DNA of 64,000 nucleotides from Mycobacterium sp. ELW1 (GTDB taxonomy: Bacteria; Actinomycetota; Actinomycetes; Mycobacteriales; Mycobacteriaceae): assembly GCF_008329905.1 (NCBI RefSeq), contig NZ_CP032155.1, forward strand, positions 5,828,001 through 5,892,000, given 5' to 3'. The notes under the pieces are model-generated. The model worked only from the letters and a program-made list of their open reading frames with translations, was not told where the DNA came from and searched no databases. Made by a program: the position numbers and the translations under genes. This document shows, in pieces, positions 26,368-35,814 of this stretch. Numbering within the stretch: the first letter of the stretch is position 1; each line of letters begins with the position of its first letter.

Positions 26368-28899
26368 TCAGGGTTCCGGGGTGAATTTGGTCGGATCGGC
26401 TGTCGGCAGCGTCAGGTTGATGTTGGAGATGTTGATGACGCCGAACGCGGTGAACCTCTCGTACGCGGTCGCCGAGCTGGTGATCTGCAGAGTCAGATCG
26501 TCGCTCGGGTCGGCCGCGGTGTAGACGATGTTCTCCATGTTGATGGTTGCGGTGCGAGTGCGCCCATCCATCGTCACCGCCACCGGCGTCACGAGGTTGC
26601 CGACGACCAGACCGGTCTTGTTGTCGACCAGCTGCGCGTAGACGAACCGGCTGTTGCCCAGACCTTGGTAGTCGAAGCTCACAGTGGGCGCGCCCAGGTA
26701 CGTGGTGCCGACCTGGGTCGGGACGGCCACGTTGATCGCATTGCTCGCCTTGGACGCCAGACCCAGCGAGTACGGAATCGCGGCCTGCGGCGCGGGCCCG
26801 GAGCCACCGATGATCGGGACGATGCCCAGCGTGCCGCCCGACGCACCGGTCACCGCTTGGTCCGGTGTGCCGAACAAGTCGCTACCCGCGGTGGGAAGGA
26901 AGTCGGACTTGTACCAATTCCCGTTCTGATCGGTGAACTGGAAATTGGGCAGGGCGGGCGCGCCGCTGGTGTTGCCGTCCTTCACGTAGTAGTCCAGCCA
27001 GGCGAACGTCGAGGCCAAGTTGGGGTTGACGTCGCCGTCGTTGGTCAGGCACACACCGTGTCCGCCGCAGAACCAGATCATCTTCACCGGCGTGCCATAG
27101 GGGTTGGCGATGATGGTCTGCGCGTTGTCGATCGCCTGCTGCAGGGTGAACAGGACGTCGACCGTGCCCTGGATCAGCAGCGTCGGCGCCTTCAGCTGGT
27201 TCAGCAGAGAGGTGGGACCACTGCCGGCCAACAATGCCTGAGCACTGTTCCCCAGGACCCCGAACAGATCACCGGTGATGATGCCCTGATAGATCAGGTT
27301 GTTGATCCGGGCCTTCGACAGCACCAGCGACAGCAGCAGCAGCGACGCGTAGGACGTCTTGAACGCGCCGCCGGGGTACAGCGAGTTGTTCAGCGAGTTC
27401 CACGAGATACCCGGGACGATGGCGTCGATCCGCGGGTCGGTGGCTGCGCTGGTGAGCTGAATGCCGCCGCCGTAGGAGCCGCCGACCATCCCGACTCGAG
27501 GATCGTTCGGGCCGTCGAGGAGCGAGTTATTCAGTCCGGCAACATAATTGAGGATCGACGAGACATCGCGTGCCTCGAAGAACGGGCTGTCGAGCTGCAG
27601 GATGCCGCCGGAGGCGAACTCGCCGCGAGGGTCCCAGGTGACCACGTTGTAGTTGTCGCGCAGCAGCGAGACACCCGGTGTCAGTCCACCGATGCCGTAC
27701 TGCGTGTACGGGTCGGTCTGGCCGGCGGTCGCCAGGCCGGGGCCGTCGAGAATCGTTGGCGCCGTGTCGGATCCGGTGAGGCCGAGCTTCGGGAACCAGT
27801 TGACGCTGATCAGCGTGCCGTCGAAGGACGGCATCTTGTAGGTGTAGGCCACCGGATCGGTGGCGGGCAGCACAGCCGTCGAGTTGAACGTGGCGATCTG
27901 CGAGTACCCGATGATCGGCGCGAGCAGGTCCCCGAGGACCGGAGTCTGGTGCAGGACCACGATCACCTGTCCGGCGAGGCCACCGAGCAGGGGGATGCTT
28001 TCCAGGATCTGGTCGAATTGGGTCTTCTGAGCCACCAGAATCTTGAACTGCTCGTTGACTGTTCCGCCGAGCACGGACTGGTCGGGCAGATAGCTGAAGT
28101 TGCCGAGCGTGTAGTTCGTATCACCGGTCGCGGAGAAGGTGATCTTCCCGCCCTTGTTGGGGCCACTGATCAGCGTGTAGGTCAGGCCGGACGCCCCGGT
28201 GGCGTTGGTGGTGCCGTCGATGATGCCGTCATTGATGACCAGTACCGGATTGATCGCAATCGGATTGCTCGCCAGCGCCGACGCGGACGTGCGGCGCTGC
28301 AGTGCCGCGAAGGTCAGCGCCAGTGGCGAGTCGACGGAGGGCCTGGGGAGGCCACCGGAGAACGGGTCGAGCACGTCGTGCAGAGCGGTGGTCAGCACTC
28401 CGGAGATCGCACTCGGCGACGGCAGCACGGGCAGCTTGGGAGCCAGCGAGGCCACCGCCGTCACTGCTGCGGCAGTCGAACTCACCGACGGTGCGACGAC
28501 ATCTACGCTGCCGCCGGAACTGGATTGCGATCCCGAGTTGTTTGCCGCTGCGGCAGTCGAACTCGTCGTCTGCGCGGACACTGCGGAGTCGGCGCGCACT
28601 TGCGCGGGGCCGGCCTTGGAGTGCTTGGAGCTGGTCTTGGCGCCGCCGGTACCGACTGCTTGACCCGACCCGGCAGTGGTCGTCCGCTTGGACGACCCAG
28701 TGGATGCCGACGCCCCCTTCGACCCGGTCCCGGACGAGTCCGCGGCGCCGCTCGCAGAGCTCGAATTCGAGCCTGCCGCCGACGATCCCGTCGACCCGTC
28801 CGCCCATGCGACGCCGTAACCCGTGGAGAACACCGCGGCACCCACTCCGAGGGCCACCGCCAATCCGCCAACGCGTCCGACAAACTTCGAAGCACCCAT
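26368..28899 (-). CDS. Secreted CocE/S15-type alpha/beta hydrolase with long low-complexity N-terminus
   Basis: 843 residues. Signal peptide about 1-34 (ending VAWADG), then a Ser/Ala/Gly/Thr-rich linker to ~residue 150. An Ig-like segment of about 100 residues (DGTTNATGASGLTYTLISGPNKGGKITF) follows. Then comes an X-Pro dipeptidyl-peptidase/CocE-type hydrolase with nucleophile elbow GGSYGGG (near residue 475), acid in QGTVDVLF and His in CGGHGV. A C-terminal jelly-roll-like domain completes the S15 layout. It may be an esterase or peptidase at the cell surface; the substrate is unknown. GGGAGGT precedes the ATG. It is the first of three consecutive large secreted proteins on this strand. Confidence 0.82.
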   Translation of the reverse strand: MGASKFVGRVGGLAVALGVGAAVFSTGYGVAWADGSTGSSAAGSNSSSASGAADSSGTGSKGASASTGSSKRTTTAGSGQAVGTGGAKTSSKHSKAGPAQVRADSAVSAQTTSSTAAAANNSGSQSSSGGSVDVVAPSVSSTAAAVTAVASLAPKLPVLPSPSAISGVLTTALHDVLDPFSGGLPRPSVDSPLALTFAALQRRTSASALASNPIAINPVLVINDGIIDGTTNATGASGLTYTLISGPNKGGKITFSATGDTNYTLGNFSYLPDQSVLGGTVNEQFKILVAQKTQFDQILESIPLLGGLAGQVIVVLHQTPVLGDLLAPIIGYSQIATFNSTAVLPATDPVAYTYKMPSFDGTLISVNWFPKLGLTGSDTAPTILDGPGLATAGQTDPYTQYGIGGLTPGVSLLRDNYNVVTWDPRGEFASGGILQLDSPFFEARDVSSILNYVAGLNNSLLDGPNDPRVGMVGGSYGGGIQLTSAATDPRIDAIVPGISWNSLNNSLYPGGAFKTSYASLLLLSLVLSKARINNLIYQGIITGDLFGVLGNSAQALLAGSGPTSLLNQLKAPTLLIQGTVDVLFTLQQAIDNAQTIIANPYGTPVKMIWFCGGHGVCLTNDGDVNPNLASTFAWLDYYVKDGNTSGAPALPNFQFTDQNGNWYKSDFLPTAGSDLFGTPDQAVTGASGGTLGIVPIIGGSGPAPQAAIPYSLGLASKASNAINVAVPTQVGTTYLGAPTVSFDYQGLGNSRFVYAQLVDNKTGLVVGNLVTPVAVTMDGRTRTATINMENIVYTAADPSDDLTLQITSSATAYERFTAFGVINISNINLTLPTADPTKFTPEP

Positions 28900-29047
28900 G
28901 ACTTTCTACCTCCCGACCAGCAACGGCGACAGCGCCTCAGCGGAGGGTATGCCTGCGAACGGACGCGGGTTCACGAAACGCCCAAACTGTCAGCAACAAA
29001 TTTGCTACAGCGACAAAACCGGGCGAGTCGCGTTGCGCGCCAAAGAA

Positions 29048-30799
29048 TCAGGCGTAGTCGAAATGCGTCGCGCCCTGGCCGTCCGACGTCGTGTAGTCGA
29101 GGTAAACCGGGCCATGCTGGTACGGGACGTAGCCGGTGTTGATGAGCCCACTCGTGATCACCGTCGGCCTATTCTGCGACGTGACGGTGTAGGAGTACAG
29201 CAGCACTCCTTCGGGGGTGTACACCGAGATCCTGGTCCCCACCGGCACGCTGCTGGCGCCGCCGATCATCGAGGACAGGATCGTTCCGTACACGCCGCCG
29301 GAGTCGATGATCGCGCCGACGGTCGTCGGGGAGTTGTTGTTGATTTTCACGTTCAGGTAGGCGTCGGGTGCGCCGGACACCGAGGTACGGCTCGGCAGCG
29401 GGTTGGGGCCGAACACCATCACGCCGGCGATGCCGAGGAACAGGCTCTGGTAGAGGAACACCCCCTGGCTGAGGTCGCCGGGCAGCGCGGTGGTCGGTAG
29501 GCCCTGGGGTCCGGGGCCCGCCGCGTTGGCGCCGATTCCGAGCACGCCGGACGCGCCGCCCAGCTGGTGGAAGAAGGCCAAAGCGGCTGCGGCGTCCTGG
29601 GAATCGACGATGTTGACGTTCGTCGGCCCGGAGACGATGCCGTTTCCGAAGTTCACCGTCGTCGTGTACGTGGTGGCCGTGTAGGTGAGGCCGCCGCTGT
29701 AGCCGCTGGTGACGGTGCCGGTCGGCGCGCCCAGCGGCGCCGCGTCGCCCACCGAGGCCATGGTGACCACCAGTCCCGACGAGCCGGTGTCGACCAGCAC
29801 CGGTGTGCTGGGTCCGCCGTTGATCGTGATGTAGACGATCGGCTCAGTGGTGGACCGCATGGTCACCGGGACCAGCGCGTACACCCGGCTGTTGAGCGCG
29901 GCCGTACTGACGGCGTTCTGCACCGGCGTGATAGCGCCGGTTCCCTCGAGGGCGCCGACGAGCGGGAGGAACAGTCCCGTGCTGTTGAGCGCGGTGGTGG
30001 CCAGCGTCGGGAGCAGCAGTGCGCCGATCAGGCCCACCCCGGCCAGCTCGTGCACGATCGGGATGCCCGAGGTCCTGGCGTAGAGCGACTGGGCCGGAGT
30101 GATCGCCGTCCCCCAGGTGTTCAATGCCAGCGCGGCCTGCGACAGCAGCACCTGCGGGACGATCGCCACCAGCCCCGCGGGGATGTTGCCGCTGCCCCAG
30201 GTCTGTTGCTGCAGCTCCGCCTGTGCCTGCGCGATCTGCTGCAGAGCCAGGCTCACCGCGACGTTGGCGACCACCGGCGGCGTCGACGGCAACCAGGAGT
30301 AGCTGCTGGGAGTCGCATTGGCGGCGGCGGGGGTGGTTGTCACCGCGGCCACCGCGGGCACGCGAGCTGAATGACCGGTCGACGGCGCCGGCGTGGTCGT
30401 CGTGGTCGTCGTGGTCGCTGTCGCGCTCGCCGCTTCGGTGGATCCGGTGTCGACGGCGGCCGCCGCGGCCGGTGCGTCACTCGCCGCGGCGGACGACGCC
30501 TTGCGCGAGCTGACGTTTCCGCCCGACGACGTCACGGCACTGTTCCGCGCCGAGCGGGCGGTGGACTTCTTCACCGCGGTCGAGTCGGTGGCGCTCCACG
30601 ACGTCGAGCTGCTTTCCGAGCTGGTGGCCGAGGCCTTGCCCGCCCCCGAGGCGCCGGTGTCGGCATACGCGACAGCGGATCCACTGGCGAGGGCGGCGCC
30701 GACCCCCAGGGTCACCGCGCCGGCACCCAGCCACGCGTAAGGCTGGCGGCGAGGTCGCCGGGCGCGGTGCGCGCCCTGTCCGCTGCCGCTGTGCCTCAT
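29048..30799 (-). CDS. PecA-like pepsin-family aspartic protease without PE domain
   Basis: 583 residues. Signal or anchor region about 20-47 (ending VAYADT), then a Ser/Thr/Ala-rich linker to ~165 including a run of threonines. The C-terminal ~280 residues are a pepsin-like fold with both catalytic aspartates: Asp337 in LVDTGSSGL and Asp499 in IIDSGGVYG. It matches the family of PecA/PE-PGRS35, the protease that removes PE domains from type VII secreted lipases. Here the PE domain is replaced by a classical export signal. The putative substrate is therefore open; the neighbouring surface proteins are candidates. Confidence 0.82.
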   Translation of the reverse strand: MRHSGSGQGAHRARRPRRQPYAWLGAGAVTLGVGAALASGSAVAYADTGASGAGKASATSSESSSTSWSATDSTAVKKSTARSARNSAVTSSGGNVSSRKASSAAASDAPAAAAAVDTGSTEAASATATTTTTTTTPAPSTGHSARVPAVAAVTTTPAAANATPSSYSWLPSTPPVVANVAVSLALQQIAQAQAELQQQTWGSGNIPAGLVAIVPQVLLSQAALALNTWGTAITPAQSLYARTSGIPIVHELAGVGLIGALLLPTLATTALNSTGLFLPLVGALEGTGAITPVQNAVSTAALNSRVYALVPVTMRSTTEPIVYITINGGPSTPVLVDTGSSGLVVTMASVGDAAPLGAPTGTVTSGYSGGLTYTATTYTTTVNFGNGIVSGPTNVNIVDSQDAAAALAFFHQLGGASGVLGIGANAAGPGPQGLPTTALPGDLSQGVFLYQSLFLGIAGVMVFGPNPLPSRTSVSGAPDAYLNVKINNNSPTTVGAIIDSGGVYGTILSSMIGGASSVPVGTRISVYTPEGVLLYSYTVTSQNRPTVITSGLINTGYVPYQHGPVYLDYTTSDGQGATHFDYA

Positions 30800-30909
30800 G
30801 GTTCCCCCTGTACTCCGGCCACATCTCGCCTGGCTGAGAAATTCCTAAGCGAGTTTGCTGAGTGTTTACCACAACTTGCGTCGTCAGCAATAGGCAACCC
30901 GCCTGGCGA

Positions 30910-33132
30910 TTACGTGTGGATCTGCCAGCCGGCCGAAGGGTCGACCAGGATGCCGGACACGTCGACAACCTCGAAGGCACTCAGCGGGACCGTGTTGAGC
31001 TCGGATTGAGCAGTCAGGTGCTCGGTGCCTGCCCAACCGTTGCTCATCGCCAGCAGCTTTGCGCCGTCCTGGCCGGGCGCGGTCGAGTCGTAGATCACCG
31101 CGCCGTGTTGCTGCAGCGCCCGCAGCACCACCTGCGTCGCGGCGGAGTAGCCGGACATGTCGAAATCGGCGCGCAACCGCAGCACGCTGCCCATCGGCAC
31201 CCCGTCGGGGTTGACGCCGGTCCCGTCACCGGCGCCTGCCGGCCAGGTATACCCGGTGCCCCGGTCCTTGGCGATGACGATGCCGAGCATGTGGTCGACG
31301 CTGCCGCGGGCCAGATCGTCAGGGCGCAGGATGAGCGGCAGGTAGGGCAGGTGCGAGGCGTTGGCCCAGCCGACGGACGGGTACAGCGGGGAGCTCATGT
31401 CGTAGTGCACCCCGGCCTCGGCAATCCATTTCGACCCGTACCTGGCGCGGTAGAGCGCGTTGCCGAGCCCGTCGAGCGGACTGTTGGCCGGCATCTCCAC
31501 GCCGTTGGCGACGTTGTACAGCTCCTGCGAAATGCATGTTCCCTCTTGGAACACCAGCAGGTGCCGGTCCCAGGCGGGCAGTGTGGGCATGCCTTCGACG
31601 ATGGGCCGGTTCGGGATCGCGTACGGCCTGGGGTCGATGCTCGGTCCACTGGTGGAGTAGCCGCGGTTGAAGATCACCGTCTCGGTGGGATGCGTTGCGC
31701 CCACAACGTTTACCGGCATTCCACCGGTGCTCTTCATCCATTGGTTGCCCCAGTTGGCGCTCAGTGTGGCGCCTCGCCCGGCACCCAACACACCAAGCCA
31801 GGTGCCCGACTTCGCCAGTACCGGCAGGTCGCTGATGTCGGCGTGGAAGATCGTGTCGGCCGGCATCAGGGTGCAGCCGCAGAACGTGGTGAGCCCGTTG
31901 GCCGCGATCGTGTTGCCCGGGCTGACGGTGATGGTGACCGCCACCTTCGTGGTGCCGCCGTGCGCGTCGGTGAGGGTGACCGAGAAGGTGTCCACCTTGT
32001 CGGTCGCGGGCCCGCTGAAAACCGAGGCCTTGGCGCGCGCCGCCGCGGTGGGTGTGTAGGTGAAGCTGCCGTCCGGGTTGACCACTACCGAACCCTTGGC
32101 GGTGCTGATCGATCCTGCGAAGGTGACGGCGTCACCGTCGGCGTCGGCGCCGAGGACCGCGCCGGTGACCACCCCGCTGGTGACGTCGCGCGGTCCGATG
32201 GCGGGCTTGCCGGTCGGCGCGGTGTTCTTCGGGCTGATCACCACGGTCACCGGAACGGCCAGGGTTCCGCCGTGGCCGTCGTCGATCGTCACGGTGAACG
32301 TGTCGGTCTTGGCGATGCCGGCTGCGGCGGTGTGCCGTGCTTGCGGTGTGGGTGTGTAGCTGAATGCGCCGCCGCCGTTGACGGTGACGGTGCCGCCCTT
32401 CGCGGTGGTGGGGTCCACGCTGTAGAGCAGGCGGTCTTTGTCGGCGTCGGCACCGACGACCTTCCCGTAGACGATGCCGGTGTTGGCGATCGGCGCGTTC
32501 ACCGTGGTCCTGGCGGTGGGAACGGCGTTCTTTGGCGCGATCGGCACGGTGATCGCGCTGGTGGCGGTCGCGCCGGCAGGGTCGGCGACGACGATGTTCA
32601 CCGTGTCGGTGGCCAGAAGGGCGTCGGCGTTGCCGAGCGCCGCGTTGTGTCGGGCCACCGGGGTCGGGGTGTAGGTGAACACACCGGCGGTTGTGATCGT
32701 CACCTTTCCCTTGCCGGAGGTGCTGGCCCGGTAGGTGATGGTGTCGCCGTTCGGGTCGCTTGCGGTGACGGTGCCGGTGAGCGCACCGGTGGCCGACGAG
32801 GGTGCGCCCAGGCTGATGTTCTGAATCACCGGGGCTTGGTTCACGGCGGCCGATTCCGATCGTCGGGCCACCGCCAGCGCCGCCAACGACAGCGGCGAGT
32901 CCGGCGGCGGTGCCACCGGACGGGGAGCCGGCCTGGTTACCGGCTTGACGCGAGGCGTCGACGAAACTCGCTGGCTCGCAGCGGGTTTCTTTTCAGCCGA
33001 CCTATTGACGTGCCCGGTTGAATCCGGCGGCGCGGCCGATGCCGCACCGCGACAGGCAACTGCGATTGCGATCCCCAGGCCTAACGCAACCGCGAGTCCA
33101 CTGATTCGCCCTACATACGCTGCAGCAGCCAT
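30910..33132 (-). CDS. Secreted cadherin/VCBS-repeat protein with uncharacterised C-terminal domain
   Basis: 740 residues. Signal peptide about 1-34 with the YVGRISGLAVALGLG type of N-terminus shared with the hydrolase two genes away. A Pro-rich linker to ~95 precedes three Ig-like repeats of about 100 residues (each with a TVTVNGGGAFSYTPT-like core and a DTFTVTIDDGHGGT-like end). The C-terminal ~310 residues form a compact domain with conserved-looking HLLVFQEGTCISQELYNV and LRLRADFDMSGYSAATQVVL; I cannot name this family. A role in surface adhesion or polysaccharide handling is only suggested. GGGAGGGG precedes the ATG. Confidence 0.78.
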   Translation of the reverse strand: MAAAAYVGRISGLAVALGLGIAIAVACRGAASAAPPDSTGHVNRSAEKKPAASQRVSSTPRVKPVTRPAPRPVAPPPDSPLSLAALAVARRSESAAVNQAPVIQNISLGAPSSATGALTGTVTASDPNGDTITYRASTSGKGKVTITTAGVFTYTPTPVARHNAALGNADALLATDTVNIVVADPAGATATSAITVPIAPKNAVPTARTTVNAPIANTGIVYGKVVGADADKDRLLYSVDPTTAKGGTVTVNGGGAFSYTPTPQARHTAAAGIAKTDTFTVTIDDGHGGTLAVPVTVVISPKNTAPTGKPAIGPRDVTSGVVTGAVLGADADGDAVTFAGSISTAKGSVVVNPDGSFTYTPTAAARAKASVFSGPATDKVDTFSVTLTDAHGGTTKVAVTITVSPGNTIAANGLTTFCGCTLMPADTIFHADISDLPVLAKSGTWLGVLGAGRGATLSANWGNQWMKSTGGMPVNVVGATHPTETVIFNRGYSTSGPSIDPRPYAIPNRPIVEGMPTLPAWDRHLLVFQEGTCISQELYNVANGVEMPANSPLDGLGNALYRARYGSKWIAEAGVHYDMSSPLYPSVGWANASHLPYLPLILRPDDLARGSVDHMLGIVIAKDRGTGYTWPAGAGDGTGVNPDGVPMGSVLRLRADFDMSGYSAATQVVLRALQQHGAVIYDSTAPGQDGAKLLAMSNGWAGTEHLTAQSELNTVPLSAFEVVDVSGILVDPSAGWQIHT

Positions 33133-33257
33133 GTCGTGCCCCTCCCCCGAGACGGCGATTCCACCATAACGAGGGAATCAACGGATTCCGGCGATTCAGC
33201 AAAGTTCGCCACTGCGCCGAGCGCAAGCCTGGCGGTGCGTTCGCGGGACGACGTAGG

Positions 33258-33614
33258 TCAGGCGGCGAACTGCAGCGTGATCACCGCGTCGCTGGCGATG
33301 ACCTGACCGGGCGCCGGGGTCTGCACGGCGATCTGATTGCGCGCATAGGGGGTGTTCGTCAGACTCGGGCCTTTGTCGAGCACCCCTGACCAGCCCAGCG
33401 TCGCCAGCGCCGGATCGGCGTCGGCCCAGTACATTCCCCGCAGGTCGGGCATGACCAATGCGTCGCGTGAACGCGCCTGTGGGCTCCGCGTGATCGCCGG
33501 CGCGGCAGTTGTGGCAGACGATTCAGTCGCGACGACGGGTTGCCCGGCCGACGAGCACGCTCCGATGAAGAACACCGTCGACGCCGTAATGATCAGTCCG
33601 CGTGGCAGTTTCAC
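33258..33614 (-). CDS. PASTA-domain lipoprotein
   Basis: 118 residues. The N-terminus is a lipoprotein signal with an IGAC lipobox at residues ~17-20. A Ser/Thr-rich spacer leads to one PASTA domain (VMPDLRGMYWADADPALATLGWSGVLDKGP, then VQTPAPGQVIASDAVITLQFA). PASTA modules bind muropeptides or beta-lactams in PknB-like kinases and penicillin-binding proteins. The ATG overlaps the TGA of the DNA polymerase gene by 4 bp, so the two are translationally coupled despite different cellular compartments. No kinase or transpeptidase is attached. Confidence 0.85.
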   Translation of the reverse strand: MKLPRGLIITASTVFFIGACSSAGQPVVATESSATTAAPAITRSPQARSRDALVMPDLRGMYWADADPALATLGWSGVLDKGPSLTNTPYARNQIAVQTPAPGQVIASDAVITLQFAA

Positions 33615-34663
33615 TTCTTCGGGTTGCCGTGTTCATCCCAGTGTGCCGCCACTTTCTTGCTCGGCTGCACGCGCGGCGGTTCGCCCGGCATCTTCGGATA
33701 GTTGGGCGGATAGGGCAGGTCACCGAGTCCGCGCTCCTCATCGGCTGCCGCCATCTCCAGCAGCGCGTCGATCGAGTGCGCGACCTCGTCCAGGCCGGCC
33801 ATCGGGTCGCCGCGCTTGGCGATCAGCGCCGGCACCGTGGCCATGGTGAACTCGTCGGGATCGGCGTCGACCAGTTCCTCCCACGTCAGCGGGGTCGAGA
33901 CGGTGGCGATGGGCGTCGCGCGCACCGAGTAGGCGCTGGCGAAGGTTCGATCGCGAGCGTTCTGGTTGTAGTCGATGAAGACCCGCCGGCCGCGTTCCTC
34001 TTTCCACCACGACGTGGTCACCAGCTCCGGCGCCCGGCGTTCCACTTCGCGCGCCAGCGCGATCCCGGCGCGGCGCACCGCGGTGAAATCCCAGTCCGGC
34101 CGAATGCGGACGAACACATGCACGCCCCGCCCGCCGGAGGTCTTCGGATAGCCGACCAGACCGAGTTCGTCGAGCACCGGCTTGAGGATGTCGACGGCGA
34201 TGGTGCGCGCCTCGGCGAAGCCGGTACCGGGCTGCGGGTCGAGGTCCACCCGCAGTTCGTCGGGGTGGTCAGTGTCCGGACAGCGAACTTGCCACGGGTG
34301 CAACGTGACTGTGCCCATCTGCGCGGCCCACACGATCGCCGACGGGTGCGTCACCTTCAGTGCGTCGGCGGTACGTCCGGACGGAAACGTGACGCGGCAG
34401 GTCTGCAAGTAGTCGGGGTGCTTTTCGGGCACCCGCTTCTGGTAGATCTCCTCGCCGTCGATGCCGTCCGGGAAGCGCTGGAGGTGAGTCGGGCGGTCGC
34501 GCAATGCGGTCAGCAACTGTCCGCCCGTGGCCACTGCGCGGTAATACTCGACGAGCTTGCCCTTGGTGCCGTTCGACCCGAGCTTGGGGAAGTACACCTT
34601 GTCCGGGTTGGTGAGCCTGACGGCGACGCCGTCGACGTCGACCTCTTCGGCCTTGGTCGCCAT
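33611..34663 (-). CDS. LigD-like primase-polymerase (Prim-PolC/PolD1 type)
   Basis: 350 residues, an archaeo-eukaryotic primase-type polymerase domain without ligase or nuclease. Visible motifs are the catalytic DxD in ELRVDLDPQPG, KTSGGRGVHVFV (nucleotide binding) and the C-terminal RTFASAYSVRATPIATVSTPLTWEE. The mycobacterial orthologue (Rv3730c; PolD1/Prim-PolC) fills short gaps with preference for ribonucleotides. It is divergent from ligC, its known functional partner in a base-excision-like gap repair pathway, 86 bp away. Overlapped at the 3' end by the PASTA lipoprotein gene. Confidence 0.93.
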   Translation of the reverse strand: MATKAEEVDVDGVAVRLTNPDKVYFPKLGSNGTKGKLVEYYRAVATGGQLLTALRDRPTHLQRFPDGIDGEEIYQKRVPEKHPDYLQTCRVTFPSGRTADALKVTHPSAIVWAAQMGTVTLHPWQVRCPDTDHPDELRVDLDPQPGTGFAEARTIAVDILKPVLDELGLVGYPKTSGGRGVHVFVRIRPDWDFTAVRRAGIALAREVERRAPELVTTSWWKEERGRRVFIDYNQNARDRTFASAYSVRATPIATVSTPLTWEELVDADPDEFTMATVPALIAKRGDPMAGLDEVAHSIDALLEMAAADEERGLGDLPYPPNYPKMPGEPPRVQPSKKVAAHWDEHGNPKK

Positions 34664-34749
34664 CAGAACGACCGGTTGAATCGGGGACTGCTCACGCTCT
34701 TCAACCTACTCACGCACGAAGCCACCTCGCACGGGACGAGAATGAACCC

Positions 34750-35814
34750 ATGCAGCTGCCCGTCAATCCCCCGGTGTCGCCGATGCTCGCCAAATCGGTG
34801 CGGGCCATCCCGCCCGACGCGTCCTATGAACCGAAGTGGGACGGGTTTCGCTCGATCTGCTTTCGGGACGGCGATGACGTGGTCCTGGGCAGCCGCAACG
34901 AGAAGCCGATGACGCGCTATTTCCCCGAGTTGGTCAGCGCCGCCCTCACCGAGCTGCCCGAGCGATGCGTGATCGACGGTGAGATTGTCATCGCCACCGA
35001 CGCCGGTCTCGATTTCGAGGCGTTGCAACAGCGCATACACCCCGCGGACTCCCGGGTCCGCATGCTCGCCGAGAAGACGCCGGCGGCGTTCATCGCGTTC
35101 GATCTGCTCGCGCTCGGTGACGACGACTTCACCGGGCGCCCGTTCAGCGAGCGCCGCGCCACGCTGACGGCGGCCCTGGCTGATGCCGGCCCGTCCTTTC
35201 ATGTCACGCCCGCCACCACCGATGCGGAGACCGCGCAGCGGTGGTTCTCCGAATTCGAAGGTGCCGGGCTCGACGGGGTGATCGCCAAACCCCTGACGAT
35301 CACCTACCAGCCCGACAAGCGGGTGATGTTCAAGATCAAGCACGAGCGCACCGCGGACTGTGTGGTCGCCGGCTACCGCGTGCACAAGTCGAGCGACGAC
35401 GCGATCGGTTCGCTTCTCCTCGGGCTCTACAAGGATGACGGGGCCTTGGCGTCGGTGGGCGTGATCGGCGCGTTCCCGATGGCCGAGCGGCGGCGGCTGT
35501 TCACCGAATTGCAGTCGTTGGTAACCGAATTCGACTCCCACCCGTGGAACTGGGCCGCGCTCGAGGCGGGTGAACGCACGCCCCAGAAGAACGCCGGGTC
35601 CCGATGGAACGCGGGAAAGGACTTGTCCTTCGTGCCGCTGCGGCCCGAGCGGGTGGTCGAGGTGCGCTACGACCACATGGAGGGTGAACGATTTCGGCAC
35701 ACCGCCCAGTTCAATCGTTGGCGGCCCGACCGCGATCCGCGTTCGTGTACGTACGAGCAACTGGAGCAGCCCGCGACCTTCAGCCTCGGCGATATCGTGC
35801 CCGGATTGGGCTAG
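34750..35814 (+). CDS. ligC: ATP-dependent DNA ligase LigC
   Basis: 354 residues. Adenylation site Lys29 in YEPKWDGFR, then motifs III (FIAFDLLAL), IV (EGLDGVIAK-like GAGLDGVIAKPL) and V (FKIKHERTADCVVAGYR), and the OB-fold region with WRPDR. LigC seals nicks in repair and as backup for NHEJ in mycobacteria. The divergent neighbour is its polymerase partner. It ends overlapping the convergent DUF302 gene by 4 bp. Confidence 0.95.
   Translation: MQLPVNPPVSPMLAKSVRAIPPDASYEPKWDGFRSICFRDGDDVVLGSRNEKPMTRYFPELVSAALTELPERCVIDGEIVIATDAGLDFEALQQRIHPADSRVRMLAEKTPAAFIAFDLLALGDDDFTGRPFSERRATLTAALADAGPSFHVTPATTDAETAQRWFSEFEGAGLDGVIAKPLTITYQPDKRVMFKIKHERTADCVVAGYRVHKSSDDAIGSLLLGLYKDDGALASVGVIGAFPMAERRRLFTELQSLVTEFDSHPWNWAALEAGERTPQKNAGSRWNAGKDLSFVPLRPERVVEVRYDHMEGERFRHTAQFNRWRPDRDPRSCTYEQLEQPATFSLGDIVPGLG

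Noticed and set aside
28978..28993. Sequence CGCCCAAACTGTCAGC resembling the end of the DUF559 inverted repeat
   Set aside because: Similarity covers only ~12 bases with mismatches and does not extend, so it is probably chance.
25591..29142. 1183-residue open frame on the plus strand
   Set aside because: It is antisense to the secreted hydrolase gene and crosses the cutinase gene; it has Arg/Gly/Val-rich GC-frame composition without domains.
30862..33021. 719-residue open frame antisense to the cadherin-repeat gene
   Set aside because: The minus-strand product has a signal, repeats and a ribosome site; the plus frame shows only composition bias.
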